Part shown: piece after piece, positions 33,621 to 43,081 of the stretch
Layout: each line of letters opens with the position of its first letter
Position numbering within the stretch: position 1 is the first letter of the stretch
NCBI GenBank assembly: GCA_027343695.1
Contig: DAHWKJ010000049.1
Coordinates: forward strand, 1 to 64,000
Origin: Sulfobacillus sp.
GTDB lineage: Bacteria; Bacillota; Sulfobacillia; Sulfobacillales; Sulfobacillaceae
Reading direction: 5' to 3'
DNA length: 64,000 bases
Notes under the pieces: generated by a model
Told to the model about the DNA's origin: nothing
The model's input: the letters and a program-made list of their open reading frames with translations, nothing else
The model's database searches: none
Translations under genes and position numbers: made by a program

Positions 33621-34652
33621 TTATTGCTGCCAGACGGGTACATAAATGGTGCCCGATCCCGACGTCATGCTGCCGTCGCCGGGCTGAGTGCCATACCCTG
33701 GATTTGTGGAATATCCTTCTCCTGCACCCAATCCGTTGCCATTACTGTATCCCAACCCGGATGGATTGGGGGTCGTGGACCCCGATTTGGGCAAGGATCC
33801 GAAGATGGTATTGACGACTAACTGGTTGGAAGTTCCCGTGGTGCTACTAGGCGCCGCCAGAAGCCGACCACGGGGGCCAAAGAGGCCCACTGTCTCGAGG
33901 CTCTGGGGGTCCATTGCCGACAAGGGGATGCCATTGGCACTCACCTGGGTCATGGTGGTCGAGGCGACGGGTGCTAAGGGAGAGACTCCGTTTTGAGTTG
34001 ACGGCGCTTCGGTAATCCAATCGGCGGAGGTTTCGACGGAGGCTGCGGCACGTGGGGATAGGGTCACCAATTTATTGATGAGTGGGGACGACTTCCCCTG
34101 GATAGTCAAGGTCAGCCGCCATTGGTCCGTGGCGACGGGACTTATTTTAGCGGTGACCGTGGCGCCGGTCGGGATAGTCACGGTCTGAATCGCGGGCCGG
34201 GGCAGTTTCTCCCAAAACACGGTGGTGCTGGCCGTGCCGTTGGCGTTAGGTGAGGTGATAGTTCCCACCTGAATCAGAGCCCGAGACTGAATCCCGCCCA
34301 GTCCCACCCACTCGGCAATCGACCGGTTAGGCGAGGCGGGGTGGGTAAAGCGAGGGGCTTTCCAGGTGGCTTCGACGCTGGTGAGATTGGTGCCAATTTG
34401 ATCGAGTCCAGCCCAATTATAGGAAGTCGAGTTAAGCGTGGTAGGAATACTAGAAGTGGTCGGTTGCAACGAGGCGACGGGCTCGGGTTTCGGTGAACTC
34501 GGGCTGGATGAAACCTTTACCGAAACGGGCTTCACCGCCAGGGGATTTGAAATCACACTGATACCAGGCCCCACATTATGCCCTACTTCAAATGCGGCGA
34601 CCCCAAACGCCGCTAGACCTAGTAACCGGAGTACGGACTGTATGGATGCCAT
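33621..34652 (-). CDS. Secreted glutamic endopeptidase, family G1 (eqolisin)
   Basis: A 343-residue exported protein with a G1 peptidase domain at about residues 75-230. The core reads NWAGLDQIGTNLTSVEATWKAP, then AEWVGLGGIQSRALIQVGT with the likely catalytic Gln128, and ETSADWITEAPS with the likely catalytic Glu215. The 87-residue gap between them is close to that in scytalidoglutamic peptidase. The enzyme hydrolyses proteins at low pH outside the cell. A Ser/Pro linker precedes the domain, and a Gly/Asn/Ser-rich tail of about 60 residues ends in VPVWQQ. A ribosome site AAAGGAC lies 8 bp before the ATG. Bacterial members are known from acidophiles such as Alicyclobacillus. Confidence 0.8.
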   Translation of the reverse strand: MASIQSVLRLLGLAAFGVAAFEVGHNVGPGISVISNPLAVKPVSVKVSSSPSSPKPEPVASLQPTTSSIPTTLNSTSYNWAGLDQIGTNLTSVEATWKAPRFTHPASPNRSIAEWVGLGGIQSRALIQVGTITSPNANGTASTTVFWEKLPRPAIQTVTIPTGATVTAKISPVATDQWRLTLTIQGKSSPLINKLVTLSPRAAASVETSADWITEAPSTQNGVSPLAPVASTTMTQVSANGIPLSAMDPQSLETVGLFGPRGRLLAAPSSTTGTSNQLVVNTIFGSLPKSGSTTPNPSGLGYSNGNGLGAGEGYSTNPGYGTQPGDGSMTSGSGTIYVPVWQQ

Positions 34653-34761
34653 CTCATCACGTCCTTTAGTATCTTTACTCTTATGAAACCTAAAAATTGT
34701 TGCGAAATCTTTACAAACTCTCAGGAACCCTCGAGTTTCAGGTATTGTTCAGCATTGAGAG

Positions 34762-34801
34762 GAAGATTTTGGGTATCCCCGATGCTTTAGGGGGGATCTT
34801 C
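34762..34801. promoter_or_regulatory. Hairpin in the 380-bp region between the peptidase and transglycosylase genes
   Basis: GAAGAT (34762-34767) pairs with ATCTTC (34796-34801) and an inner CCCC pairs with GGGG around GATGCTTTA. The region 34653-35032 holds no gene. It also has a consensus TTGACA at 34881-34886 and a second GC-rich stem near 34825-34840. It may carry the promoters of the two divergent genes; the hairpin has no known role. Confidence 0.35.
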
Positions 34802-35032
34802 AGGGGTCGACAAATTGCGCCGGGGACTCCCGACGTAATGGGGTTCAAAAATTTATATTGAAGTGCCTAGCAAGCAGGAATTGACACATGCATGGCGAAT
34901 GTATCTATGGTTGTCATTTTATAGCGAATCTGGTAGCAAACCACTTATGAACCGTAGATCTGTCTGGAGGAATCCCAGTCACTCCTTTTTGTGAAGCATT
35001 CCTGTCGACAGATGATAAAGGGAGGAAACGAA

Positions 35033-36361
35033 TTGCGTCGAAAGGCATTATGGGCAGCCGGCGCCGCGAGCTTAATATTAATGGCGGGGCCCGCGGTGTA
35101 TGCCGCTAGTCTACAGCAACTGCAACAGGAAGAATCTCAAGCACAGTCCCAGTTAGCGAGCGAACAAAACGCGTATAATCAGACTCAGAGCCAAATTAAT
35201 CAGACGATGTCTGAAATATCGAGCCTGAACCAGTCGTTGGGAGCCGCCCAAAATCAAATTGGATCCACCAACCAACAGATTGCCGTAACCACACAGCAAC
35301 TGAATCAGACCCAGGCGCTTCTTAATACCACCCAGGCCCAATTGAACGCGACGCAGCAACAGTTGTCGACGACCGAGGCCACATACCACAGAACCACGAT
35401 ATTGTTGGCACAAACTCAAAAGAACTTGATACGGGAAGGCCACTTATTTAATGGCCAATTGCGCTTAATTGAGGAACATGGTTCCATCGGATACCTTGAT
35501 GTCCTATTAGGGGCGCATTCGTTTGCGGATTTTGTCAGTCGGCTCACGCTTTTGGGACAGATTGCCTCGGCCGCCGCCCATGAAGTCCATGTGATCCATG
35601 GGGAAGAGCAGCAAGAAGCGTTGGAGAAGCGAGACTTGGCCAATGAGACGCGGTTGTTGTCGGCGACCCAAGCCTCATTGAACCAACATGAAGCGATGCT
35701 ACAACAAGCTCGAGCCATGTTTGCTCAAGAACAACAACGATCGGTGTTCTTGCACGGACAAGCCGTCGCGGAAGCGCAGCAAATGTCGACCTCACTGCAT
35801 CAAAGACAGAGTTTAGCCAACCAGCTGCAAGCGCAAAAAGGCCAGCTATCTCAAGCGATGGCTGCCTTGGGGAGCCAAATCGCGGCGATTGCCAGTCAGA
35901 TTCAGGCGCTGGTAGGCCGCTATAACCAAGGGTTCTTATCGCGTAAGGCCCTCTTTAACGCCATGTTGCCATTGGTGCAACCCATCGCCTCACGCTATGG
36001 ATTGTCGCCGGCGTTGGTGATTGCGGTGATTACGGAAGAATCGGGGGGCAATGCCTCGATCGTGAGCCCTGCCGGAGCGGTTGGATTAATGCAGTTGGAA
36101 CCTGCCACGGCTGCCTATTTAGGCGTTAATCCGAGTGACTTAACGAACCCGCAGACCAACCTTATTGCCGGATGCCTTTACTTACATGACATGTTGGGAC
36201 TCTTTGGCCAGAACCTGTCTTTGGCGTTGTCGGCCTATAACGCGGGCCCCGGCAGTGTACAGAACTATGGGGATCGTGTGGTCCCTGCCACCTGGGGATA
36301 CGTCAACAACATCGAATCCATGTACAATACCTATAGTCAGTGGTTAGCGTCCGGCGCTTAA
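35033..36361 (+). CDS. Coiled-coil lytic transglycosylase (SLT domain)
   Basis: A 442-residue exported cell-wall enzyme. A signal peptide (RRKALWAAGAASLILMAGPAVYA) is followed by a long Gln-rich coiled coil (about residues 25-300, with many QTQSQINQT-like heptads, of the PcsB/CwlO kind) and a C-terminal SLT domain (about 315-440). The catalytic Glu is in VIAVITEESGGN, followed by SPAGAVGLMQLEPATA and LALSAYNAGPGSV. It cleaves the glycan strand of peptidoglycan, and the coiled coil probably keeps it under control of a membrane partner such as FtsEX. The start is TTG 35033, 7 bp after GGGAGG. It shares a TTAA double stop with the gene that faces it. Confidence 0.88.
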   Translation: MRRKALWAAGAASLILMAGPAVYAASLQQLQQEESQAQSQLASEQNAYNQTQSQINQTMSEISSLNQSLGAAQNQIGSTNQQIAVTTQQLNQTQALLNTTQAQLNATQQQLSTTEATYHRTTILLAQTQKNLIREGHLFNGQLRLIEEHGSIGYLDVLLGAHSFADFVSRLTLLGQIASAAAHEVHVIHGEEQQEALEKRDLANETRLLSATQASLNQHEAMLQQARAMFAQEQQRSVFLHGQAVAEAQQMSTSLHQRQSLANQLQAQKGQLSQAMAALGSQIAAIASQIQALVGRYNQGFLSRKALFNAMLPLVQPIASRYGLSPALVIAVITEESGGNASIVSPAGAVGLMQLEPATAAYLGVNPSDLTNPQTNLIAGCLYLHDMLGLFGQNLSLALSAYNAGPGSVQNYGDRVVPATWGYVNNIESMYNTYSQWLASGA

Positions 36362-36918
36362 GGGTCTTGGTGGTGCAGAAATCGACGGCGGATCCACGCG
36401 GTACCAATCACGGCGAACACCGTGAGGCTGAAGCTGTCGATTCCGTGCCAAACGTAATCCACAAAAATGAGGCCTGACGACGCGAGCGCGAGAATCGGGC
36501 CGGCATTCGTGGAGGGATCGCGAATCAGTTCTATCGCCCAATATACGACCACCAGCGCGAGCACCAGGGCTAGACTGTGAAAGTCCAAAGGGGCGGGCCG
36601 CCCGCTCACGAGATGATGGGTAAAGAAAAGCCAGGTCCGAATTAAGACAGCAAAACCGAGACCTGCCCCGATCCACCCTATGATGGGCCATAGCCGATTG
36701 GCGGGTGAAACCGCCACAAACGACTCTTGAACTAGTCCCGTGATCATGACTCCGAGGGTAGCCACAAGCCCGGGGAATACGATCGCCCAGTGCCTTTGCC
36801 ACAATTGGGTTCCGGGCCAAATGGGGTCTCGGATATAGTGGGGCAAATGTGGCCAATACAAACCGGCCAACATCCATATGATGATGACTAAAAGCCATGG
36901 GATCCGCCATCCCCGCAT
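36358..36918 (-). CDS. Hypothetical polytopic membrane protein
   Basis: A 186-residue protein with about six membrane helices (5-22, 44-62, 76-96, 108-130, 140-157 and 163-178), no charged active-site pattern and no family I recognise. AAGGGGAT lies 6 bp before the ATG. Its stop codon shares TTAA (36358-36361) with the stop of the transglycosylase gene. It is divergent from ftsH. Confidence 0.6.
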   Translation of the reverse strand: MRGWRIPWLLVIIIWMLAGLYWPHLPHYIRDPIWPGTQLWQRHWAIVFPGLVATLGVMITGLVQESFVAVSPANRLWPIIGWIGAGLGFAVLIRTWLFFTHHLVSGRPAPLDFHSLALVLALVVVYWAIELIRDPSTNAGPILALASSGLIFVDYVWHGIDSFSLTVFAVIGTAWIRRRFLHHQDP

Positions 36919-36998
36919 GGGACCATCCCCTTTTATCCTTTGTTTTAAGATGCCCCAAGTGGGAAATTTTCATTCAGATTCGAGTCGCTTGCCAAGAT

Positions 36999-37007
36999 TG
37001 GTATACT
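36999..37007 (+). promoter_or_regulatory. Extended -10 promoter of ftsH
   Basis: TGGTATACT forms an extended -10 (TG-n-TATACT, -10 hexamer at 37002-37007). The -35 place holds only TTCGAG, as is usual for extended -10 promoters. It gives a leader of about 95 bases before ftsH. Confidence 0.5.
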
Positions 37008-37109
37008 AAGGGGAGAAGATTTCACACAAGTCCCGGATTAAACGTGCTCTATTGCGGTTAACTCAGGTAAACTGTAGGGAAGTGTGATTCGGGAGGGCGA
37101 GTTCTTACG

Positions 37110-38912
37110 ATGCAGAATCGTTGGTTACGTGGCGTTATCACGATCGTGTTGGTCGTGCTGTTTGTGTCGACCCTGATGGATCTTTTAAATACTCCATCCA
37201 CCACGGTTAAAACCGCACCCTATAGCACGATGGTGACGGCAATGAATGGGCGCCAAATTACCGCCGCAAGGGTGGACCCTGCGACCCACGAGGTCACCTG
37301 GAGTGCGCACGGCAAACAATATCAAACGGTGTATGCCTTAGGGTATACCAACGATTTGTCGATGGCTCTCAACAACCACGGAGCCGACGTATCGGTGGCG
37401 AAACCGGCGAGTTCAGGGATATGGATCGCCATTTTAGGAGACTTATTACCCTTGGCCATTGTGGCCGGATTCTTGTTCTTCTTCTTTAGACAAAGTCAAG
37501 GTGGCGGGAACCGGATGATGTCATTCGGCCGTAGCCAGGCAAAGTTGCAGCCTGATACCCAGGGACAGGTAACCTTTGCTGATGTGGCCGGGGTGGAAGA
37601 AGAAAAACAAGAACTTGAAGAAATTGTGGACTTTTTGAAAAATCCCAAACGGTATTTGGAAATGGGTGCCCGGATTCCCAAGGGCGTACTGTTGTTTGGG
37701 CCTCCCGGAACAGGTAAGACGTTATTGGCACGGGCGGTGGCTGGGGAAGCGGGCGTGCCCTTTTTTACGGAAAGTGGTTCGGGATTTGTGGAGATGTTTG
37801 TTGGGGTGGGAGCGTCACGGGTTCGAGACCTCTTTGACCAGGCTAAGAAGAACGCACCGTGTATCGTATTTATCGATGAACTCGATGCGGTGGGACGGAT
37901 GCGAGGCGCTGGCTATGGCGGGGGTAATGATGAACGCGAGCAGACCCTCAACCAGCTCTTGGTGGAAATGGACGGGTTCGGGATTAATGAAGGAATCATC
38001 ATGATGGCCGCCACCAACCGCCCCGATGTGCTGGACCCGGCTCTACTTCGTCCGGGGCGTTTTGACCGGCAGATTGTCGTACATCGTCCTGACCAGGTTG
38101 GCCGTAAGAAAATTCTCGATGTGCATACCCGGTCCAAACCCTTAGCGGACGATGTGAACCTCGAGGTGATTGCCAAACGGACTCCGGGATTTACAGGAGC
38201 TGATCTCGCGAACCTTGCCAACGAAGCGGCTCTTTTGGCTGCGCGAGAACGTGAGAAGAAGATTTTCATGCGCAACTTTGAAGAAGCGGCAGAACGGGTC
38301 ATGGCCGGCCCGCAAAAAAAGAGCCGAGTGCTGACGGAATTCGAAAAACGGGTTGTCGCCTTTCATGAAGGCGGCCACACTTTGGTCGGGATGTTGGTCA
38401 CCCATGGCGACCCGATTCACAAGGTCACGATTATCCCGCGGGGGATGGCCATGGGATATACCATGCCAGTGCCCGAAGAGGATCGGTATTTAATTACCAG
38501 AGAACAAATCCTCGATAAAGTGGCCATGTCGCTTGGGGGCCGTGCGGCCGAATCGATTGTCTTCGGAGAAATTTCCACCGGGGCCAGTGACGACTTGGAG
38601 AAATCCACCAGCATGGTACGCCAGATGATTACCGAGTACGGGATGTCTGATGAACTCGGGCCGATGACTTATGGAAGTCGGCAGGACCAGGTATTTTTGG
38701 GAAGAGATTTGATGCGGGCACGGAACTATAGCGAGGAAGTCGCATCGAAGATCGATCAGGCGATTCGTCATAACGTTATGGTGCAATATGAACGCGCCAA
38801 GAACTTGTTATTGCAGCATCGCGTGACGCTGAACCAAATTGCCCTAGCGTTAATGGATAAGGAAACCTTATCGGCCGAAGACTTACGGAGCATTTTGCAG
38901 GCTACGACCTAA
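37110..38912 (+). CDS. ftsH: ATP-dependent zinc metalloprotease FtsH
   Basis: A 600-residue FtsH. Two membrane helices (about residues 7-25 and 105-127) flank the small outside domain. The AAA module has Walker A GPPGTGKT (197-204), Walker [11 protein letters not shown] and the second region of homology [21 protein letters not shown]. The zinc site is FHEGGH with His419, Glu420 and His423, and the third ligand Asp is in [10 protein letters not shown]. It removes misfolded membrane proteins and controls regulators such as Spo0E in Bacillus. GGGAGGG precedes the ATG by 11 bp. A terminator follows directly. Confidence 0.96.
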   Translation: MQNRWLRGVITIVLVVLFVSTLMDLLNTPSTTVKTAPYSTMVTAMNGRQITAARVDPATHEVTWSAHGKQYQTVYALGYTNDLSMALNNHGADVSVAKPASSGIWIAILGDLLPLAIVAGFLFFFFRQSQGGGNRMMSFGRSQAKLQPDTQGQVTFADVAGVEEEKQELEEIVDFLKNPKRYLEMGARIPKGVLLFGPPGTGKTLLARAVAGEAGVPFFTESGSGFVEMFVGVGASRVRDLFDQAKKNAPCIVFIDELDAVGRMRGAGYGGGNDEREQTLNQLLVEMDGFGINEGIIMMAATNRPDVLDPALLRPGRFDRQIVVHRPDQVGRKKILDVHTRSKPLADDVNLEVIAKRTPGFTGADLANLANEAALLAAREREKKIFMRNFEEAAERVMAGPQKKSRVLTEFEKRVVAFHEGGHTLVGMLVTHGDPIHKVTIIPRGMAMGYTMPVPEEDRYLITREQILDKVAMSLGGRAAESIVFGEISTGASDDLEKSTSMVRQMITEYGMSDELGPMTYGSRQDQVFLGRDLMRARNYSEEVASKIDQAIRHNVMVQYERAKNLLLQHRVTLNQIALALMDKETLSAEDLRSILQATT

Positions 38913-38925
38913 CATTTCAACGCAT

Positions 38926-38959
38926 AAAAGCCCTCCAGCGAAGATTGGGGGGCTTTTTT
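38926..38959 (+). terminator. Rho-independent terminator after ftsH
   Basis: AAAAGCCCTCCA (38926-38937) pairs with TGGGGGGCTTTT (38946 onward) around an 8-base loop and is followed by further T. The stretch 38960-39266 after it holds no gene I can support. Confidence 0.9.
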
Positions 38960-39266
38960 ATGGAATCTACGGAACCGTTGCGATCCGTGTTATCGCGGCA
39001 GTGGGTACCCTGTCGCAAGATGCCTCAATCTAGAGCTTTTGAGAAAGGATTGGGCTGAGTCGACGCCGTAGCAACCCGGGGTGAATAGGGGGTGAGCGAT
39101 GTCAGGGACCAAGGCCGGAGTCCGGATCCTGGTGTCGATGATGTGCGACGGCAGCGATGGGAAGTAAGCCTCGAGAATTGAGCCACGGGGCTAATTTTTG
39201 CCAATCGCTCGGGAATGCGGTGTGGCCTACTTTGGGTACACGATAGAGACCGCACTCCCTAAAGCG

Positions 39267-39530
39267 TCATTTAGGCCATACGAGTGCAATATTATAGGGG
39301 GTAATGAGTCGCGAACCATCCGCCGTATTCGCCATCGGCATACGTTTTATAGCCCGTTGGGCAATGAGGTCTAGAAGGATTTCGGGTGGTCTCGGATCTT
39401 CTTGAAAGATTTCGTCTAGAGCTTCACGATCGATGGCAATCGTGGCGCTGGGCTGTTCAGGGTGAGTAGAATCGGGCACGACAACTCGGATCCACCGTAT
39501 ATCTGAGGATGCATCCACCGTAATGGCCAT
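39267..39530 (-). CDS. Small hypothetical protein
   Basis: An 87-residue soluble protein with a regular beta-alpha look (IRWIRVVVPDS, then EALDEIFQEDPRPPEILLDL) that reads like a real protein, but I do not recognise it. GGGAGA lies about 9 bp before the ATG at 39530. It lies between ftsH and the polysaccharide locus and has no partner. Confidence 0.5.
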   Translation of the reverse strand: MAITVDASSDIRWIRVVVPDSTHPEQPSATIAIDREALDEIFQEDPRPPEILLDLIAQRAIKRMPMANTADGSRLITPYNIALVWPK

Positions 39531-39749
39531 TCTCGGGTATCTCCCATCTGTAGGTTTCTACTGGGTACCATATGCAATGTACTTTACGCATGCGCCTTTT
39601 CCCATTGCGTCTCTATGATATAACGTTTTGTAGGGCACCGGCGTTACTATAGTGAAAGTTTCAGCCATTGTAAAGCATGAATTATGGGAAATAACGGATC
39701 CGAATCCCCAATTGTCCAGGTTATGGCTCGTCTACCGTGGGTTGTGGCA

Positions 39750-39758
39750 TGGTATAAT
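39750..39758 (+). promoter_or_regulatory. Extended -10 promoter of the polysaccharide locus
   Basis: TGGTATAAT has a perfect -10 hexamer at 39753-39758 with the TG extension. No good -35 is seen at 17 bp. Transcription would start near 39765, about 34 bases before the first gene of the locus. Confidence 0.6.
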
Positions 39759-39798
39759 TTCTTCGCTTGGATGATCTTCAAGGGAGGGAGGGAATTTT

Positions 39799-41700
39799 TT
39801 GAGTCAACGTGCTCAGGTCTATCTAAAAATTTTATTTGCCATGGTCATGGATGCAAGTTTGATTAACGTTTCAATGTATCTGGCAATGTATCTTCGATTT
39901 GACGTGCCTCGTATCCCGTCCGAGTATCTTACTCCGTATCAGCATATTGCGGTGATCTTTACCGTTACGAGCATTCTACTATTCTGGACGATGCGTATTT
40001 ACCATCGAATGTGGCAGTATGCGGGATCCCGAGATGCCCAAGTCCTCATTGCCGCGATCTTAGGAAGCGCGGTCCTCCTGGGTGCCGGATTGTTTATCGT
40101 GGGGGCTTCGCATTATCCGCGAGGGGTATACCTGCTGTACGCGCTGTTTGCCATGGCGCTAGTGGGCGGATGGCGATTTTTGTTGCGCTCCTACTACGAC
40201 TTTACCTGGATCCCCCGATCGCTTAACGCCCCGCGGATTCTCATTGTGGGTGCGGGCAAAGCGGGACAACTTGTGGCGCAAGAGCTTTCTCGACATCCTG
40301 AAGTCGGAATTGCCGTCGGTTTTTTGGATGATGATACGTTAAAGCGGGGCATGCAGATTGGTGCTTTAAAAGTGTTAGGCACATCTTTGCAACTCCGCCA
40401 GGTGGTGCGAGATGAACGCGTGGACCAGGTGCTATTTGCGATCCCATCCGCTTCGGGTCGGATTTTACGGCCGATGGTGGACGAGTGTCGTCACTTGGAC
40501 GTGAAAGTCCGGACCTTGCCGGCAATTAATCAGATGATTGGCGGGCAGGTTTTAGTCAGTCAAATTCGGGATGTACAAATTGAGGACCTATTGCAACGGG
40601 AACCGGCAGTCATTGATTTAGGGGGGATCGCGGGGTATATTACAGGCCGTACGGTGTTGGTAACCGGGGCAGGAGGATCGATTGGGTCCGAACTGGCACG
40701 CCAAGTTGCCAGCTTCGCACCCCAAAGCTTGCTCTTATTGGGATTGGACGAAACCTCTATTTTTGAAATCGATCGAGAAATTCGCGTTCGATTCCCCGAA
40801 CTCAGTGTCACGCCGATTGTGGCGGATTTACGAGACGCTAGGCGTCTCGAACAAGTGCTTTTGAAGCATCGCCCGCAAGTGGTATTCCACGCCGCCGCCC
40901 ATAAACACGTCCCCTTGATGGAGATTCAGCCTGCGGAAGCCGTGCACAACAATGTGAAAGGGCTTTGGCAATTAATCGATATGAGTCATCGGATGAAAGT
41001 GGAGACCTTTGTGTTTATTTCTACCGATAAAGCCGTCAATCCAACCAGCGTGTATGGGGCGACAAAGCGGATCGGAGAAATTTTACTCGGTATCTATGCA
41101 CCCCGATCGAAGACGCGGTTTGTCACCGTGCGTTTCGGCAATGTGTTGGGATCTCGTGGGAGCGTGATTCCGATTTTTCAACAACAAATCATGCAAGGGG
41201 GACCGGTTACCATTACCCATCCGGATATGGTGCGGTACTTCATGACCGTCGCTGAAGCGTGTCAGTTGGTGATTCAAGCCGGTGCCATGGGATCAGGGGG
41301 TGAGACCTTTGTATTGGATATGGGGGAACCGATCAAGATTATGGAACTGGCGACCAATTTGATTCGATTGTCAGGACTAAAGCCGGGGCAAGATATTGAC
41401 ATTGTTGTGACGGGGTTGCGGCCCGGAGAAAAACTTTACGAGGAACTTTTAACCCCAGAAGACCAAACCCAAGCGACCAAACATGAGCGGATTTTTGTCC
41501 ACAACGGACAAGCTTATGAGTACGATGCGGTGGTGCCCCAACTGGAAGAATTGGTAGACGCCTCGATTCGGGATGACGAAGCCCGAATTCTTTATTTGTT
41601 AAAGGCCATTGTGCCGGAATACCGCCCGATGCAGGTGGTTCCTATGGTACGGGATAAGGATCTCACGCAAGGAGGAAGACGACGTGTCAGTCACCCGTAG
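39799..41700 (+). CDS. Membrane-bound nucleotide-sugar 4,6-dehydratase (PglF/WbpM/CapD type)
   Basis: A 633-residue protein with four N-terminal membrane helices (about 10-30, 48-68, 80-103 and 112-130), a first Rossmann-like domain (ILIVGAGKAGQLVAQEL near 150), and a C-terminal SDR domain with TGAGGSIGSELARQ near 286 and STDKAVNPTSVYGATKR near 410. Such enzymes turn UDP-GlcNAc into a UDP-4-keto-6-deoxy sugar, the entry to bacillosamine or fucosamine type sugars. The long membrane-bound form usually has Met where this protein has Tyr in VYGATK. The start is TTG 39799 with AAGGGAGGGAG upstream. It opens the locus and overlaps the next gene by 17 bp. Confidence 0.88.
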   Translation: MSQRAQVYLKILFAMVMDASLINVSMYLAMYLRFDVPRIPSEYLTPYQHIAVIFTVTSILLFWTMRIYHRMWQYAGSRDAQVLIAAILGSAVLLGAGLFIVGASHYPRGVYLLYALFAMALVGGWRFLLRSYYDFTWIPRSLNAPRILIVGAGKAGQLVAQELSRHPEVGIAVGFLDDDTLKRGMQIGALKVLGTSLQLRQVVRDERVDQVLFAIPSASGRILRPMVDECRHLDVKVRTLPAINQMIGGQVLVSQIRDVQIEDLLQREPAVIDLGGIAGYITGRTVLVTGAGGSIGSELARQVASFAPQSLLLLGLDETSIFEIDREIRVRFPELSVTPIVADLRDARRLEQVLLKHRPQVVFHAAAHKHVPLMEIQPAEAVHNNVKGLWQLIDMSHRMKVETFVFISTDKAVNPTSVYGATKRIGEILLGIYAPRSKTRFVTVRFGNVLGSRGSVIPIFQQQIMQGGPVTITHPDMVRYFMTVAEACQLVIQAGAMGSGGETFVLDMGEPIKIMELATNLIRLSGLKPGQDIDIVVTGLRPGEKLYEELLTPEDQTQATKHERIFVHNGQAYEYDAVVPQLEELVDASIRDDEARILYLLKAIVPEYRPMQVVPMVRDKDLTQGGRRRVSHP

Positions 41701-43027
41701 TGTCGTGAACTATTTTCAACAACTCATGGATCGAATCCAAAATCGTACGGCATTAGTGGCCGTGGTCGGACTCGGTTATGTTGGCCTCCCGTTAGTGGTT
41801 GAGCATGGCCTAGCGGGGTTTCGGGTGATCGGCCTCGATGATAATCCCGTGAAAGTCGATAAGCTTAACCGAGGCGAGAACTACATCGCTGATGTGAGTG
41901 ACGTCGATTTGAAACGCTTGGTGGATGAAGGGCGGCTCACCGCGACTGGCGACTATCATGATCTCACGCAGGCCGACGTCATTATTATCTGTGTGCCAAC
42001 CCCGCTCACCGTGAATAAGGAGCCGGATTTGTCCTATATTCTTAGCGTGGCAGACAAAGTCCGGACGATCATGCGACCGGGACAACTGGTAGTCTTAGAG
42101 AGTACGACCTATCCAGGAACGACGGAAGAAGTCTTGGAACCCATTTTGGAAACCAGCGGTCTCACGGTGGGCTCAGAGTTTTTCTTGGCATTTTCCCCTG
42201 AGCGGGTGAACCCCAGTGATGCGGTGTTTAAGACTCACAACACCCCTAAACTTGTGGGCGGGGTGACGCCGAATTGTCTTAGCGCAGCCCAAGCGCTCTA
42301 CACCACCTCGATTTCTGAGGTCATCGCGGTGTCGTCACCGCGGGTGGCGGAGCTATCCAAGGTTTTTGAGAACACATACCGAGCGGTGAACATTGCGTTG
42401 GTCAACGAACTCGCCTTGCTCTGCGATCGGATGCGGTTAAGCGTTTGGGAAGTCTTGGAGGCGGCCAAGACCAAGCCGTTTGGCATCCAGATCTTTGAGC
42501 CAGGACCTGGGGTGGGGGGGCACTGTATTCCTTTAGATCCCTTTTATTTAAGTTGGAAAGCGCGCGAATACGATTTTTCTACCCGGTTTATTGAACTGGC
42601 TGGAGAGATTAATCTCCGGATGCCGTATTTCGTCTTGGACAAAATCGGACGAGCCCTTAACAATCGTGAGCAGTCGATCAAAGGCTCGCGTATTTTGTTG
42701 CTGGGGATTGCTTATAAAAAAGACATCAATGACGAACGCGAATCACCGGCGTTAAAGGTCTTTGAATTGTTGGAAGAGGCTGGGGCCGAAGTCATCTATC
42801 ACGACCCATTTGTGGCACGAGTGAAGCCGCACACCTTCTTTTCCCGGGAAATTCGTTCCGTGCCACTCACCGCGGAGACTTTGCGTCACCAAGATTGCGT
42901 CGTGATTACGACCGACCACTCACATCTTGACTACGAGTGGGTGGTCGAGCAGAGTCGGCTGGTGGTAGACTCTCGAAATGCGACCAAAGAGGTGCGAGCG
43001 CATCGAGACCGGATTGTCTTGTTGTAA
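41684..43027 (+). CDS. wbpA: UDP-N-acetylglucosamine 6-dehydrogenase (WbpA-like)
   Basis: A 447-residue member of the UDP-glucose/GDP-mannose dehydrogenase family. The NAD motif is VVGLGYVGLPLVVEHG near residue 20, and the catalytic Cys is in GGHCIPLDPFYLSWKA near 265; this text with FGIQIFEPGPG just before is typical of WbpA/WecC-type enzymes rather than UDP-glucose dehydrogenase. It oxidises C6 of UDP-GlcNAc to UDP-GlcNAc uronic acid. The start is GTG 41684 with AAGGAGGAAG 6 bp upstream, overlapping the dehydratase gene; a longer frame exists but inside that gene. It is the first step of a five-gene Wbp set. Confidence 0.87.
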   Translation: MSVTRSVVNYFQQLMDRIQNRTALVAVVGLGYVGLPLVVEHGLAGFRVIGLDDNPVKVDKLNRGENYIADVSDVDLKRLVDEGRLTATGDYHDLTQADVIIICVPTPLTVNKEPDLSYILSVADKVRTIMRPGQLVVLESTTYPGTTEEVLEPILETSGLTVGSEFFLAFSPERVNPSDAVFKTHNTPKLVGGVTPNCLSAAQALYTTSISEVIAVSSPRVAELSKVFENTYRAVNIALVNELALLCDRMRLSVWEVLEAAKTKPFGIQIFEPGPGVGGHCIPLDPFYLSWKAREYDFSTRFIELAGEINLRMPYFVLDKIGRALNNREQSIKGSRILLLGIAYKKDINDERESPALKVFELLEEAGAEVIYHDPFVARVKPHTFFSREIRSVPLTAETLRHQDCVVITTDHSHLDYEWVVEQSRLVVDSRNATKEVRAHRDRIVLL

Positions 43028-43081
43028 CCTAAAGAGCCCTCAAGAGCGTTGTCAAGGCAGAACCAGGAAGGAAAATGACAG

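Noticed and set aside
34750-34860. Possible c-di-AMP (ydaO-type) riboswitch before a cell-wall hydrolase gene
   Set aside because: The stems are there, but the conserved internal segments of that riboswitch class are missing and the TTGACA lies downstream of the structure.
35100-35900. Repetitive CAG-rich DNA that could be a tandem repeat locus
   Set aside because: The repetition follows from Gln/Asn-rich heptads of a coiled coil; there are no exact DNA repeat units.
36344-36973. 209-codon minus-strand ORF overlapping the membrane protein gene at 36358
   Set aside because: The overlapping frame 36358-36918 has clean membrane helices and a good ribosome site; this one reads as low-complexity Arg/Ser text.
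39025-39255. 76-codon minus-strand ORF after ftsH
   Set aside because: Ser/Arg/Pro-rich text typical of a chance frame and no convincing ribosome site.
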